Assembly: GCA_001692895.1 (NCBI GenBank)
Contig: KV748200.1
Coordinates: 1,872,914 to 1,936,913, forward strand
Direction: 5' to 3'
From: Cenococcum geophilum 1.58
Taxonomy: Eukaryota > Ascomycota > Dothideomycetes > Gloniales > Gloniaceae
Length of the DNA stretch: 64,000 nucleotides
In this document: positions 1-10,209 of the stretch, in pieces
Position numbering within the stretch: position 1 is the stretch's first letter
How the letters are laid out: each line of letters opens with the position of its first letter
Notes under the pieces: model-generated
What the model saw: the letters and a program-made list of their open reading frames with translations, nothing else
What the model was told of the DNA's origin: nothing
Databases searched by the model: none
Translations under genes and position numbers: made by a program

Positions 1-125
1 GCTTATATTAGCTACGCGTAGGTATATTACCTCCTTACGCCCTTAACCCTTACAATCGATCGCGTAATGTCTTATAGACTCCTTAAATATATACGCTCTA
101 TAGCTACTTCCCCCGTTCTATAACA
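1..125 (+). repeat. 3' part of a gypsy-type LTR cut by the window edge
   Basis: These bases match 30368-30491, the right part of the LTR that closes gypsy element C, with only scattered C/T and G/A differences. The end reads GTTCTATAACA here and GTTCCATAATA there, both derivable from a GTTCCRTAACA end that mirrors the TGTTACGGAAC start of the complete LTR at 30299. It is therefore probably the 5' LTR of another member of this LTR family, with the body running to the right. Confidence 0.8.
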
Positions 126-1460
126 TTACATTGCGCCTTTTTACTACTAACGCTTAGCCTATAACTAATTATATATCTCTATAATACTACAGGCGCTGCT
201 AGAAGCAGCGTATCTATAAATTACCTTATTTTATACTTTTAAGGAACCTATAATAGTAAGATAATATTCCTTATTAGCTACTATATTAAACCTAAAGAAT
301 AATCTAATACCTATAGTTAACCTACAACGCCAATTAATCCCAGGAGAATTTAATTTATTAGCCCTGGCCTTAACCCCTAAGGAGATGGACACTAATAATA
401 TCTTATCTTTTATTAACTATATAACTACGGATAAGCAAATAGAAGGGCTACTACTTATTAAAATTAAAATATAAGACGCCAAGATATTTATAAAAATAGT
501 AGCACAAGACCCTAATAAACACTACTACCTTCTATAAAACTACTAGCTAAAGCTTATACAAGCTAAGATGCGTACTACCTAAGATTATAATATTATCTAA
601 GATCTATAAGCTTATAAGGCGCTCGCTAATAACACACGTTAAGAAGCTAAAGATAACCTCTGTGTATCTAAACGCGACGTCTAACAGTTAAAAAAGAATA
701 AGATTGTACTAATTGCTACAGTCACTAAAAAAGAAGGCATAATTAAATACCTATAATCTTAGCTTAACGAGCATATTCGTAATAACGCTAGATACCTCTT
801 TACTACATATAATACTACCTAAGTCTCTACGCCCTAGGCAACTTTACCTACTTAACGCTTAATAGAGGGTCAGCGCTAAGTAGCTTTACCTAATAGGAAC
901 CCCTACTAAAGCAGTAATAATAAAAGCTATAATAATTAAACCTAAACTGCTACTAAGCTCGGACCCCTAGAACTTGGTTAGTCCTTAAACTCAGCTATCT
1001 AACCAAAATTAAACCACCGACTTGTTAACCTATTTTCTCTATAACGAATTAATCAATATAGACTAAAATAAGTAGAACTTATAAATAACTACTATAGATT
1101 CTAAATCTAATGTTTATAACTCTATACAAAAAGCAGTGCTTGTATAGAGTGTCCCTTTAGCAATTTTATGCGATAATTAAATAGCGGACTACTGGGGCAA
1201 TTTGTACACCAATGCAAATAGCAATCAACTCCTATATAGTAGGCCTTCCTTGCTAATTAGGTACTTAAATAGGATTTATAAAAAATTTCCCTATTATATA
1301 CGTAATTATAAAAAAATAATAGCTTAAGTCTCTAGTTAAGGTAGTAATATTAAGCCCCTTAGTAAAATATAGGTAATTAGCTACTCTAAATAAAATCTTT
1401 ATATAAAAATTATATAGACCTAATTAGTAGAAGGTATATAAATTAATAGGGTATAACTAA
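126..1460 (+). pseudogene. Degenerate gag-like region behind the first LTR
   Basis: No open frame survives. From about 300 to 1100 one plus-strand frame can be followed through TAA/TAG codons that read as former CAA/CAG. It gives a charged, glutamine-rich stretch that looks like coiled coil (about 600-800), followed by a Pro/Thr/Gln-rich part. That pattern suits the N-terminal half of a long fungal gypsy Gag, and the position behind an LTR supports this. I see no zinc knuckle or protease motif, and it does not obviously match the Gag of element C, which has the same LTR. The region is cut at 1460 by the insertion of copia A1. Gag identity is inference. Confidence 0.4.
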
Positions 1461-1644
1461 TGTCTGGAATGAGGCAAGTTGCCATCACGTGAGGCATATT
1501 GCCGTCACGTATCGACATAGCCCTAGCGCGGTAAGGAACCTTAGGTTCCTTACCCCTTTCCTCATTCCTAAGAAAAGAATTAATTAACAACCATTATACT
1601 ACCTACAACCTGTAGATACGTGATATCACCTTATAAGTCTAATA
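1461..1644 (+). repeat. 5' LTR of copia A1
   Basis: 184 bp, starting TGTCTGGAA and ending CTAATA (CCAACA before mutation). It holds two copies of a 20-bp repeat with core GGCAAGTTGCC plus TCACGT (about 1472-1510), and an inverted repeat around CTTAGG at 1532-1552 with arms AAGGAAC/GTTCCTT. The partner LTR is at 13579-13762. Confidence 0.92.
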
Positions 1645-1750
1645 CTAATTAGTAGTTAACTTCACTGTTATACCACAAAACAGCTAGGTATTTCACTAAG
1701 AAGAGACGAGCCACTATACTAGTGCAACTCGTGCTAGAGGAAGCTGTCTT

Positions 1751-1923
1751 TTAAGGTTAGAACTGGCCCTAAACCTTAAATAGAACTCTTCTATAAATCT
1801 AAGGATTTAAAGGCTAGAACTGGTCCTAAGCCTTCCCCAGATTACAGATTCTTGCGTCTATTATGCAGAATAATACGCGTTACGAGTCTTTGCGATTTAA
1901 GGCCAGAACTAGTCCTAAGCCCC
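1751..1923 (+). other. Three hairpin-like direct repeats in the copia A1 leader
   Basis: Copies at 1751-1779, 1810-1834 and 1899-1923 share the core AGAACTGGTCCTAA flanked by AAGGC and GCCTT-type arms, so each can fold into a short stem-loop. They lie between the 5' LTR and the gag start. Copy A2 has the same three in its leader (from about 32188), and A3 has them inverted near 63190-63360. Position suggests a packaging or dimerisation signal; that role is inference. Confidence 0.6.
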
Positions 1924-2019
1924 ATAATTACAAATACACGTCACAAATGCGTACTAAACGACAAACACACGATACAGCCACTACGATACCACTAATAATA
2001 TCTCCCTCCCTCCGAAAAC

Positions 2020-3929
2020 ATGGCCACAAATAACTAGAGAAACTCCTTACTACTAGGGGTAGCCACACACGCAAAACTCATTAATGAAGATTGGGATGAA
2101 TTCGCCTTTAATATAATAACTTATACTATAAAACAAGTTAATGGCTTTCTCCTATACTATATCCTATTTTACTAAGATAGACACTACGCCGATTTACAAC
2201 TGTGGGAATATTTTAGGGAGGATTTTATAGGATAGACCGCCAACACCTAGGCACTTAGCAATATTAATATTGTTTAGAATTTTCGAAACTTCCTCTATAG
2301 GAATAGGGTATATATTACTAAGAACGGTAACCCAATAGCTAGTAATATTTAGGCCGTTATTATTAGTATAGAAGAAGTAGAATAGACGGAAGCTAAGATT
2401 ATACATTAACTACGGAAACCTAAAGCCAACCCATATTCTTTAGAAGGCAACTTTAATTCGTATTAAAACCCCTAGAACGCTGATCCCCTACCTAAAGGTA
2501 CTCTCCTACCTAGAGATGCTCTCCTATTTAGAGTTGCTCTTCCTCTACCTCTTTTACCTATAACTCTTACAAACTAGCCAACCGGTAAGCCTTTATTTTA
2601 AGAAGTTACGAATCTAATAAAGGTATACTTAGATAAAGAAAAAAAGTTTAGAGGAGAACTGTATAATATACTCGGAGCAAAACTATAAGTCTTTTATAAC
2701 TATTGCAATAAGGTTAGAATTTAACGCTATTAGTTCTATTACGCTTTCTCTATTATACTAAAGGGATAAGCGGCGACGTTCTATTACGACTATATTATAG
2801 GTAGAAACTATAGCTTTAATATAATACTTTAGCTTACTAGAGCCCACTTTAAGACTAATAAGAATTATTAACTCTATATATCTAAATAGCGGGAGACTAT
2901 ATTCTAAAGAGTTATTATTTCTAACCTAATAAAGACTCGTCTAAAGTATCTTCAACTACTCTTTAATAAACTCTAGAAAATCTAATATAGCCTTACTAAA
3001 ACCTACTAAAATGAGAACAGTCTAAGGGACCAGGTTATCTTAGCCTGCTATAGCGTTTCTAAGTATAACTTGGCGCTATATAAATTTATAAATATATTTA
3101 AAGGAGTATATACTAAACTACGCTCCGCCGTAGGTACTGTAATATAAATATAAGAATCCTAACAATTCTATACCAAAAACCCTATTTAAACTGGGATTCC
3201 AGACTAATATAATTATAACTAGACTAATTAAATATATAGTGGCTGGAGTAGGGGATACGAAAGAGGGTATAATTAACGTTAACTATAAAGTAATCATGGA
3301 GGTCCTCGTGGAAGTTCATTTCGGAGCGACTATTAGAAGAAGTGCTATATTTATAAGAAGCCAAATTACTAGTTAACTAGGCACTCTCTTAATAAGCGAA
3401 AGGAAGTATATAATAAGTTTTAATAGAGTATAAGAAACGTTAGAAATTATAAGGTTATTACGGCCTACTTCTAAAGCTTTCTAGTTTAATATAAAGGCGT
3501 AGAAGACCTTAAGGATAAGGTTAACAAGGCTAAACAGCTCCTTATAAATATAGAAATTAAGGACTATTCTCCTAACTAATACTTCACTAAGTATAATAAG
3601 GTAAATAGTATATAAACCATCGCTATTCTTAATAACTAATCTACGCTCCATTCTGTTATAAAATTAGATATCTTTAATAAGCCAAAGGAAAGTTCCGCGT
3701 TCTCCTTTAACAACAGATACTCAGTAAACGTCTTCTATAGTATTATACCAGATATGGGAGCCGTAGGAGTATCTATAGTAGGAAAACCTTAAGTTTAAGC
3801 TCTTTAGCAGCTTAACAGCTCTATTTAGATTAACTAATTAATAGTAGGTTAATATACAATTCGCTTCGGCAAGGGTACTGCGATCTCTCTTAGCACAATT
3901 AAGGTCCAAACCCCGTTAGGATATATTAC
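2020..3929 (+). pseudogene. Copia A1 gag and start of protease, RIP-damaged
   Basis: The ATG at 2020 follows a pyrimidine-rich leader and opens a frame that can be followed through TAA/TAG codons. The N-terminal part is a Gag-like domain (about 2020-3100) shared with copies A2 and A3. Near the right end the frame reads DMGAVGVS (about 3745-3770), the usual active-site context (D-x-G-A) of the aspartic protease in this fungal copia group. The coding sequence is then cut at 3929 by copia F and resumes at 10215. In an intact element this polyprotein would supply the particle shell and the protease that processes it. With dozens of stops it is certainly non-functional. Confidence 0.78.
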
Positions 3930-4188
3930 TGTTGGTACCAATTTAATGGTATAAGTGAGTCGTGTCTAGGGGCACGAAATACGTATAGTATTATATGCTT
4001 ATTTAGACGGTGGTGACTGTTGATTCTATTGAGGTGGGCTATGTGGTCTATATACTAACGCACCTCCCCCCTAAGCTAGTGTTTTAGGAGTGTATTAAAC
4101 GCGTAAGCGAACCGAACGCGTAAACGCGTACTTGGTGTATTGAACCGCGTAAGCACGCGGTTAGTACAGCAGGTGCTGTAATTATACA
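3930..4188 (-). repeat. Left LTR of copia F (3' LTR for its coding strand)
   Basis: 259 bp, the same length as its partner at 9951-10209. Its right half is CpG-rich, with ACGCGTAA-type repeats and the short inverted repeat CAGCAGGTGCTG. Differences from the partner are all C/T or G/A. Confidence 0.92.
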
Positions 4189-5980
4189 CTAGTGGTACTT
4201 GGAAAATGGAACTACTTGCGTATAGCCTCCGTAATTGCCTTAATAGAACCATAAAAGACGTAAGAAAATATATAAAAAATCCCTCCCGAGGTGCCTTTTG
4301 GGTTGCCTTCCGAACGGTGCTCTAAGCTAGCCGTAAGTCCTACTTATGGTCCGTAAAATGAACTATACGCCCTTTAACGGGCCGTAAATGCACCGTACGG
4401 CCTTCTAAATGGGCCGTAACTAAACCGTAAATGCTCCGTTAGTCTCGCTCTACCTATTCTATAACCTTTAGGTTAAGCTTATTTATATTAATTAGGGTTT
4501 TAAGAGCTTAACACAGCTTTGCCTTCGTTATAGCGTTTACTGGGTTGTCTCCGCTGCTAATCCATTTAACCTCCGTAATCTCGCGTTATTTATAGGCCTG
4601 ACATAGGTACATTAGGTTAACCATAAGCCTCTTCTCTTGTATTGTACCTAGTTTAACTAGGCAGTTATAGAGGGACTTTAAATTGGTGCATAAAACCAGG
4701 GGTAGCTGCTCCAGTTATAGGATCTTCTAGATCGTTAATTTGATTACGGCTGCTATATTAAAGCTATAGGCTAGTGTATATAGTTTAGAAGCTAGTACAC
4801 TATGGGTTACTCGCTTATATTTAATTAAAGACTAATATAGTATATTTGCGTCTTAATTATAGTCCGTAAGTACAATTATAAAGCCAATTTGCGATAACAG
4901 GTCCCTATTATTGGCGAAGGAGGCGTCCGTAAATACCGTTACGCTAATAGAATTTAGGTCTAGCGGTATAAAAGTAAGTCCTCTTGTCGCGTTATTAATC
5001 TGCTATTAAATGCGCTTATTAAGCTGCTTAATATTTTCTTTTTGCGGATCTACTGCCTAGGCCGTAAAGGATAAGTTATAGGTAGATTCGGGTTGATAGA
5101 CTATGGCAATATAGGCACCTCTTATACGCTGTGCAGCGTATTAGTCCTTCATATTTACGGTTTTACGGGTTTCTCTGCGGGAACTAGTAAGGTCCGTAGG
5201 CTTTACTATAACGGGCTTTAGGTTTTAAGCTTAGTGTTTCTAAGTTAGCTAGATTAAGTTGCCCTTTTATATAATTAAGCCTCCATTAAACTTAATTAGA
5301 GTTTGCTTAGTTAACTGCTCCTATAGCTTTACTAGGAACTTAGCCTTTTATAGTTCGGTCTCTTCTACGTCCGCAAAAGTTTAGTCCGCTAAAAAGAGGG
5401 TATTATCTGTTTGGAGTCTAATGATGCTAAGGCCGTTTAATAGGGTATGTAGGAGGCAAGGGTTATAGGTCAACTGCTCTATCTTAAGTTTACTAATATA
5501 GTGCTGGTAGTATATCTTAAACCAGTGGTTTCTAGCTTCTGGCACTCCGTAAAGTGGTTTTATAACCTATAAAATTGTTTCTGGTTGCAGATTAAGCTCG
5601 AGCGGTAGCCGTATAAAGATGTCCCTACTTAGGTAGGTGTTGGACTGCATATAGGCTTACGAGATGTCCCGTAAGTAGAGGGCTATAGGTTTAGTTTACT
5701 ATAGTCCCGGCGTAAGCGTAAGTATAATCCATTAACTGACCCGTTAAATTATAGGCGATTACGTAAGGATAAGGTCCTTTCCCTGGTTGTTATAAGCTTA
5801 TACAACGAGCCTTAACTTTTTAAAGGCTTTGTTAGTATTAGGGTGCTTAATTTTATTAATAAAGCGCGAGTTAAATATACGGACGCCTTACAGAACGTCT
5901 CTCTCCGTTATAACCGCAAAGACGCCCTTCTCAAGTAGTCCGTTGATCTCTTTACGTCGTAAGTCCGTAAAAGGGGTTTC

Positions 5981-6460
5981 CTATACTAGAACTGATATAT
6001 CCGCAGGCGGAGATTGCTTTGCGGATGTGCCTGTAGAGGTTAGGTAATTCTCTATTATGGGGTTCTTGCGGGGGCGTCCTCGGCCACGCTTTACAGCAGG
6101 TTCCGTAGGTTTATTGGGTTTTTGGGGGACCTCTAGGGTAGGTAAGGGTGCTTTTAGTTTATCTAATTCGGCGGGTGCTTCTGGTTCGTCTAGCTTAACG
6201 TTATAGATATTTTCGGACCGAAAATAGGGTTTTATGGATGTGCTTCTAAAGCTTATTAGTCCGCTAGGGAGCTGTATATAGTAGGTCTCGTCTTCTACAG
6301 CTAGTAGACGGTAAGGTCTAGTCCAATTGCCGCTTTTACGCCATATAAGGACTTTAGAGTTAAGCGGGAGGTTGTGTACTAGGGTCGTATTAGGTCCGTT
6401 ACGGTAGTATAGGGCGTTATTAATAGTTTGTTTAGCCCGTAATTTAACTATTTCGGCCAT
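5981..6460 (-). CDS. Open fragment of copia F pol: integrase C-terminal domain
   Basis: 159 codons without a stop. The reading frame belongs to the copia F polyprotein and continues upstream through RIP-type stops, so the ATG at 6460 is only the first methionine after a stop and not a real start. Residues about 20-80 form the integrase C-terminal domain of fungal copia elements (GPNTT near the start, LPSG and FRST with KPYF at the end). Residues about 95-140 are acidic and proline-rich and end in RGRGRPRK, an AT-hook-like basic patch common in this linker before RT. It is a gene fragment, unlikely to make a stand-alone protein. Confidence 0.75.
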   Translation of the reverse strand: MAEIVKLRAKQTINNALYYRNGPNTTLVHNLPLNSKVLIWRKSGNWTRPYRLLAVEDETYYIQLPSGLISFRSTSIKPYFRSENIYNVKLDEPEAPAELDKLKAPLPTLEVPQKPNKPTEPAVKRGRGRPRKNPIIENYLTSTGTSAKQSPPADISVLV

Positions 6461-9400
6461 TGCCTTTTATATTATAGCTGCTCGTTCCGTAATAGACGGG
6501 GCAGGGGGGCCTAGGTTACTTATCCTTAGGTAAGCTCCGTAAACTAAGAGGGTGGGTACTAGTCCGTTAGGGCTAGCGGTGTCATTAACAGCTTTTACGG
6601 CTATCTGTAAAGCCAGTTCCTTTTAGATGTCCTTGCACTTGTCCGTAATAATCTAATAAGCTCTTTATAAAGCTAGGTAAGCTCGCTTAATAAGTCTAAC
6701 GGACTAGTACGCCTTAACTAAAACGGCTTTTGTTAAAATAGCTATGGCCATAGCATACTATTGGAATTCCTTACTAATAAAGTTCCTATTAGCGTTATAG
6801 GTGATATACTTAGGGGGTCTAAGGTATATGTTAATCTAGTAGGTCCGTAAAATGTTCTAAGTATGTTTTATGGATATATTTTGCAACTAACGGGCGGCTT
6901 AATAGCGGGTTACCTCGTTAACTATATATAATACTAGACTGCCGTTAATGTATATAATATCCATGTATACTAAGTGGTTAAAGTTAAGGTCCTTATGAAG
7001 GGTAAACTTGAATCTGCCTAGGGAACGTCCGTATTTCTGGCAAAAAGAGCAGTATTTAGTTAGGTGGTCGATTGCCTTCCTGTTGACGTCGTTATGTCTA
7101 GAGCGTTTAAGAACTCTATATAGCTTTTCGGCTAATAGGTGGCCGAAACGGCGGTGTAAATGGTGGATTTTAGTACTAGTAAGGTAGCACGGGTTGTAGT
7201 TAAAAGATTCCTAAATGTAGGTCTGTAAAGTCTCTCCCTATATAAGGAATAGGTGTCCAAATCGTTATGTAATTGGTAGGGTGATATACTTACTTCCTAG
7301 GGCAGTTACAGGGCTAGTTAAGGTGTCTGTAATATTGTTATAGTAGACCTATAACCTATCTATATCTGCAAGACAGAGTAGAAAAGGGGTGTCCGCTTTT
7401 ACTATATGGAAGTTAACTAGGCCAATTAGGGTCTTAACTGTAACTAATCTAATTAATGCGGTTGAACCAATGCCAAATTGGACGTTTACGGCCCCAGCTT
7501 GTATAGTATTAATGTCCGTATTATCATTTACGGTAGTTTTATATATAAGGTATTGTCCGTAACCTGTAGTAGACTTCTTAGAGGCACCTGTATTGATTAT
7601 AACGCTATAGAATTCTTTGGGGGTATAGCGTTCTATAGTAATATATGCAAATAGGTCCTGTTCGCGGTCTATAACGTCCGTAATAGGTCTAATAGGTGTA
7701 CTTACGGGCCAGTTTTTGGGTGTAATTAAGTGTATAAAGGAGCGGTCGGCTAATACGGTTATAGTATTAAAGGCTTAACTGTCCGTAAAAGGTCTAAAAG
7801 TAGTTAGGAATGTTTCTAAGGTCTCCTATTCCTAAATATCTAAGTTAAAGTTAATTATAAGGGCTTCTATTAACTCGTTAGGGGGCTTCTCTGCTTCCTC
7901 TCCTTTGTATTCTAAAATAAACTAGTTGATCTGGTTATTAAGTCTCTTCCTAGACTTGTTACGTTCTTCCTGGGTATGCCTTATAGACTAATATCCTTCC
8001 TTACCGTATATAAAGTATTTCTAACTAGTTTGTTTGCGGGGGTATGCTTTTATACGGGAGTTGCTGCGGAGGTTACGGGTAGAACCTAGTTAATGTGGAT
8101 ACTGCTAGCGGTATCGGCGGTCCGTAAAGTAGGCATCTAAATTAGGTTGCGGATTTTGTAGGTCCGTAATAAAAGCTTAAGTACTGCCTGGCGGGTTTAA
8201 GGCTTTATACGTTGTAATGGAGGACCGTAAATTGTTAATAATGCCAGCTATGGTGTCTGCGGGCTTATAATAGGCGTATTTATAGGGTTCTATTTCCTAG
8301 CAGGCCGTAATTAGTTTATTATATAAGAAGTCGTTTATTTAAAGCTTAATATTAAGACCGTGCTGTAGGTAGCGGAGGTCTTTAATAAGGATTTGTAGGT
8401 ACTCTATAGTTAATTTTTTAGTATTCTTGTCTATTACGGTCCGTAACTTAGTTGTATTCTATTGGGTAAGGATATTACGCCTATATTTTAGTCCTTTAAA
8501 GTAGTTATATGTGGCTTTACATAGCTTATTAAAGGGAACACTAAGGGGGTTGCTCTTAAGGTTGGTGTAGTAGTGGTTAAGTGCTAGGCCACGCAGCATG
8601 GTAGAGTAGGCTTGGCTAAACTCCTATTTAGAAATATTGGCCTTCTAACAGAGGTCCGTAAAGATGGTTAGTTTAAAGTTAAAGTTATCGTTTTTACCGC
8701 TGTACTTGGATTTGTCGGTGTAGAGCTTAGCTAGGTTAGCTAGCTCCTTGCTATAGGTCTTTACTTAGGTAGTTTGCGGGTCTGTAGCTTGCGGATTTAT
8801 GGGTTATGGATATATAGGTTGCGGATCTGTAGTTTAAATAATGGGAGGGGTTTAGTCCGTATTTTGGTTCGCGGGGGTATTACGGTCCGTAATTTGGGTT
8901 ATGGGGGTATTACGGTCCGTAATATAAGTACTAGGTATACTTTAGCCAGTAAGATTAATTCCAAAACTGCTTAGGTTTATAGGACGAATTTAGTTAAGAG
9001 GGTTAGGTATAAGGCTAGCGATTATATTAAGTTTGGAAGAAGTAAAGAGTTCCTTAGTAGTATTGTACTTGTCTAGGATTTCTTCCTTAGTCTATTCCGT
9101 TTAGTCCTCCTTATATATTGTATTGTATAAGGACCGTGCGATAGTAACCTATTTATTCCTTTTAACCCATACGCCTTAGTTATGTAAAAGGGTCCGTAGG
9201 TTACAGATAGTAGTGGGGTTGCATTCCTTAAAGATGGCTTCTATAAAGTCCGCAAAGTCTTCCTAGTATTGCTCCTATAGGTTGACGTTTATAAGCTTAA
9301 AGTATTCGTACTTAAGGATTTTAAATTTGATATAGTTGTTGACGTTATCTATAGACGTAACGTTAACTCCTTATCTCTACTTCTTTTAACCTTTATTAAC

Positions 9401-9484
9401 CTGCTTGCTGATGTCTACTATACTATATAGTGTAGTATAGTGCGTAGCGGGTGGAAGAGGTCTTGTGAGGGTCCGTAAAATCGG

Positions 9485-9650
9485 TTAATGGGCCCGTAAC
9501 GGTTTGTAGAAGGGTAAAGGGGTCTTTATAGGGTCTTAACAGGTCCGTAGTAGTTTGCAGGAGGGTAAGAGGTCTCCGTAATGGTCTGTAAAAGTGATTA
9601 ACGGGTCCATAACAGTTCGTAAAAGGGTAAGAGGTCTCCGTAAGGGGTTA
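9485..9650 (-). repeat. Imperfect tandem repeat in the copia F gag end
   Basis: Three diverged units of roughly 50-62 bp begin near 9487, 9538 and 9600. Each carries a GGTCCRTAR-type motif followed by AGGGTAA and GGTCT. It lies at the 5' end of the element's coding strand. Confidence 0.55.
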
Positions 9651-9950
9651 GAGAGGAGGCCGGGGTATTTTAGTAGGGTGTAGTGGTCGCGTTCTTGGTG
9701 TAATTATGTTTTTAACGTGGTCGCGTTAACTACTGGTATAGTGGTTAATATCTCTGATTAAGGTGGAGCGTAAACGTCTTCTAAAACCAGGGTAGATTTA
9801 AGGTAATTCTAGGTAAGGTGGAGCGTCAGACGTCTTCCAAATCTAGAGTACTTTAATTCTCTTTAACTAAAATAGGGGCTTATAAGGTGGAGCGTTGGAC
9901 ATCTTCTAAGTAAGTGCGTATCTCCTGATCTATACGCGCTCACTAATTAG

Positions 9951-10209
9951 TGTTAGTACTAATTTAATGGTATAAGTAAGTTGTGTTTAGGGGCACGAAA
10001 TACGTATAGTATTATATACTCATTTAGACAGTGGTGACTGTCAATTCTATTGAGGTGGGCTACGTGGTCTATATACTAACGCACCTCCCCCCTAAGCTAG
10101 TGTTTTAGGAGTGCATTAGACGCGTAAGCGAACCGAACGCGTAAACGCGTACTTGGTGTATCGAACCGCGTAAGCACGCGGTTAGTATAGCAGGTGCTGT
10201 AATTATACA
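9951..10209 (-). repeat. Right LTR of copia F (5' LTR for its coding strand)
   Basis: 259 bp, TGTTAG...ATACA, followed directly by ATTAC, the target duplication. It matches 3930-4188 except for transitions. Confidence 0.92.

Larger units (their letters stand above)
4450..9700 (-). pseudogene. Copia F gag-pol polyprotein, RIP-damaged
   Basis: Read right to left: Gag region (about 9700-8000), then an integrase zinc region with an intact YCSFCQ pair of cysteines near 7080-7110, and the integrase core (about 7050-6500). The integrase C-terminus with GPNTT and FRSTSIKPYF follows, then RT with LQTDNTLFL near 5390-5440 in place of the copia YVDD box, and the RNase H end with WISSGDNPVNAITK near 4510-4570. 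The order INT-RT-RNase H marks Ty1/copia. From about 7170 to 5981 one frame is nearly continuous, broken only by TAA/TAG. The family normally makes one polyprotein. I did not resolve the protease. Confidence 0.82.
3930..10209 (-). mobile_element. Ty1/copia retrotransposon F, nested in A1
   Basis: 6280 bp, with 259-bp LTRs at both ends (TGTTGG..., ending ATACA) and target duplication ATTAC at 3925-3929 and 10210-10214. Coding runs on the minus strand. It interrupts the protease region of copia A1 and is therefore younger. The two LTRs differ at about 15 positions by eye, all transitions. RIP is lighter than in A1: one pol stretch of 159 codons is still open and CpG is plentiful. The 6-mer CCGTAA is very frequent on the plus strand of the whole element. 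Confidence 0.92.
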
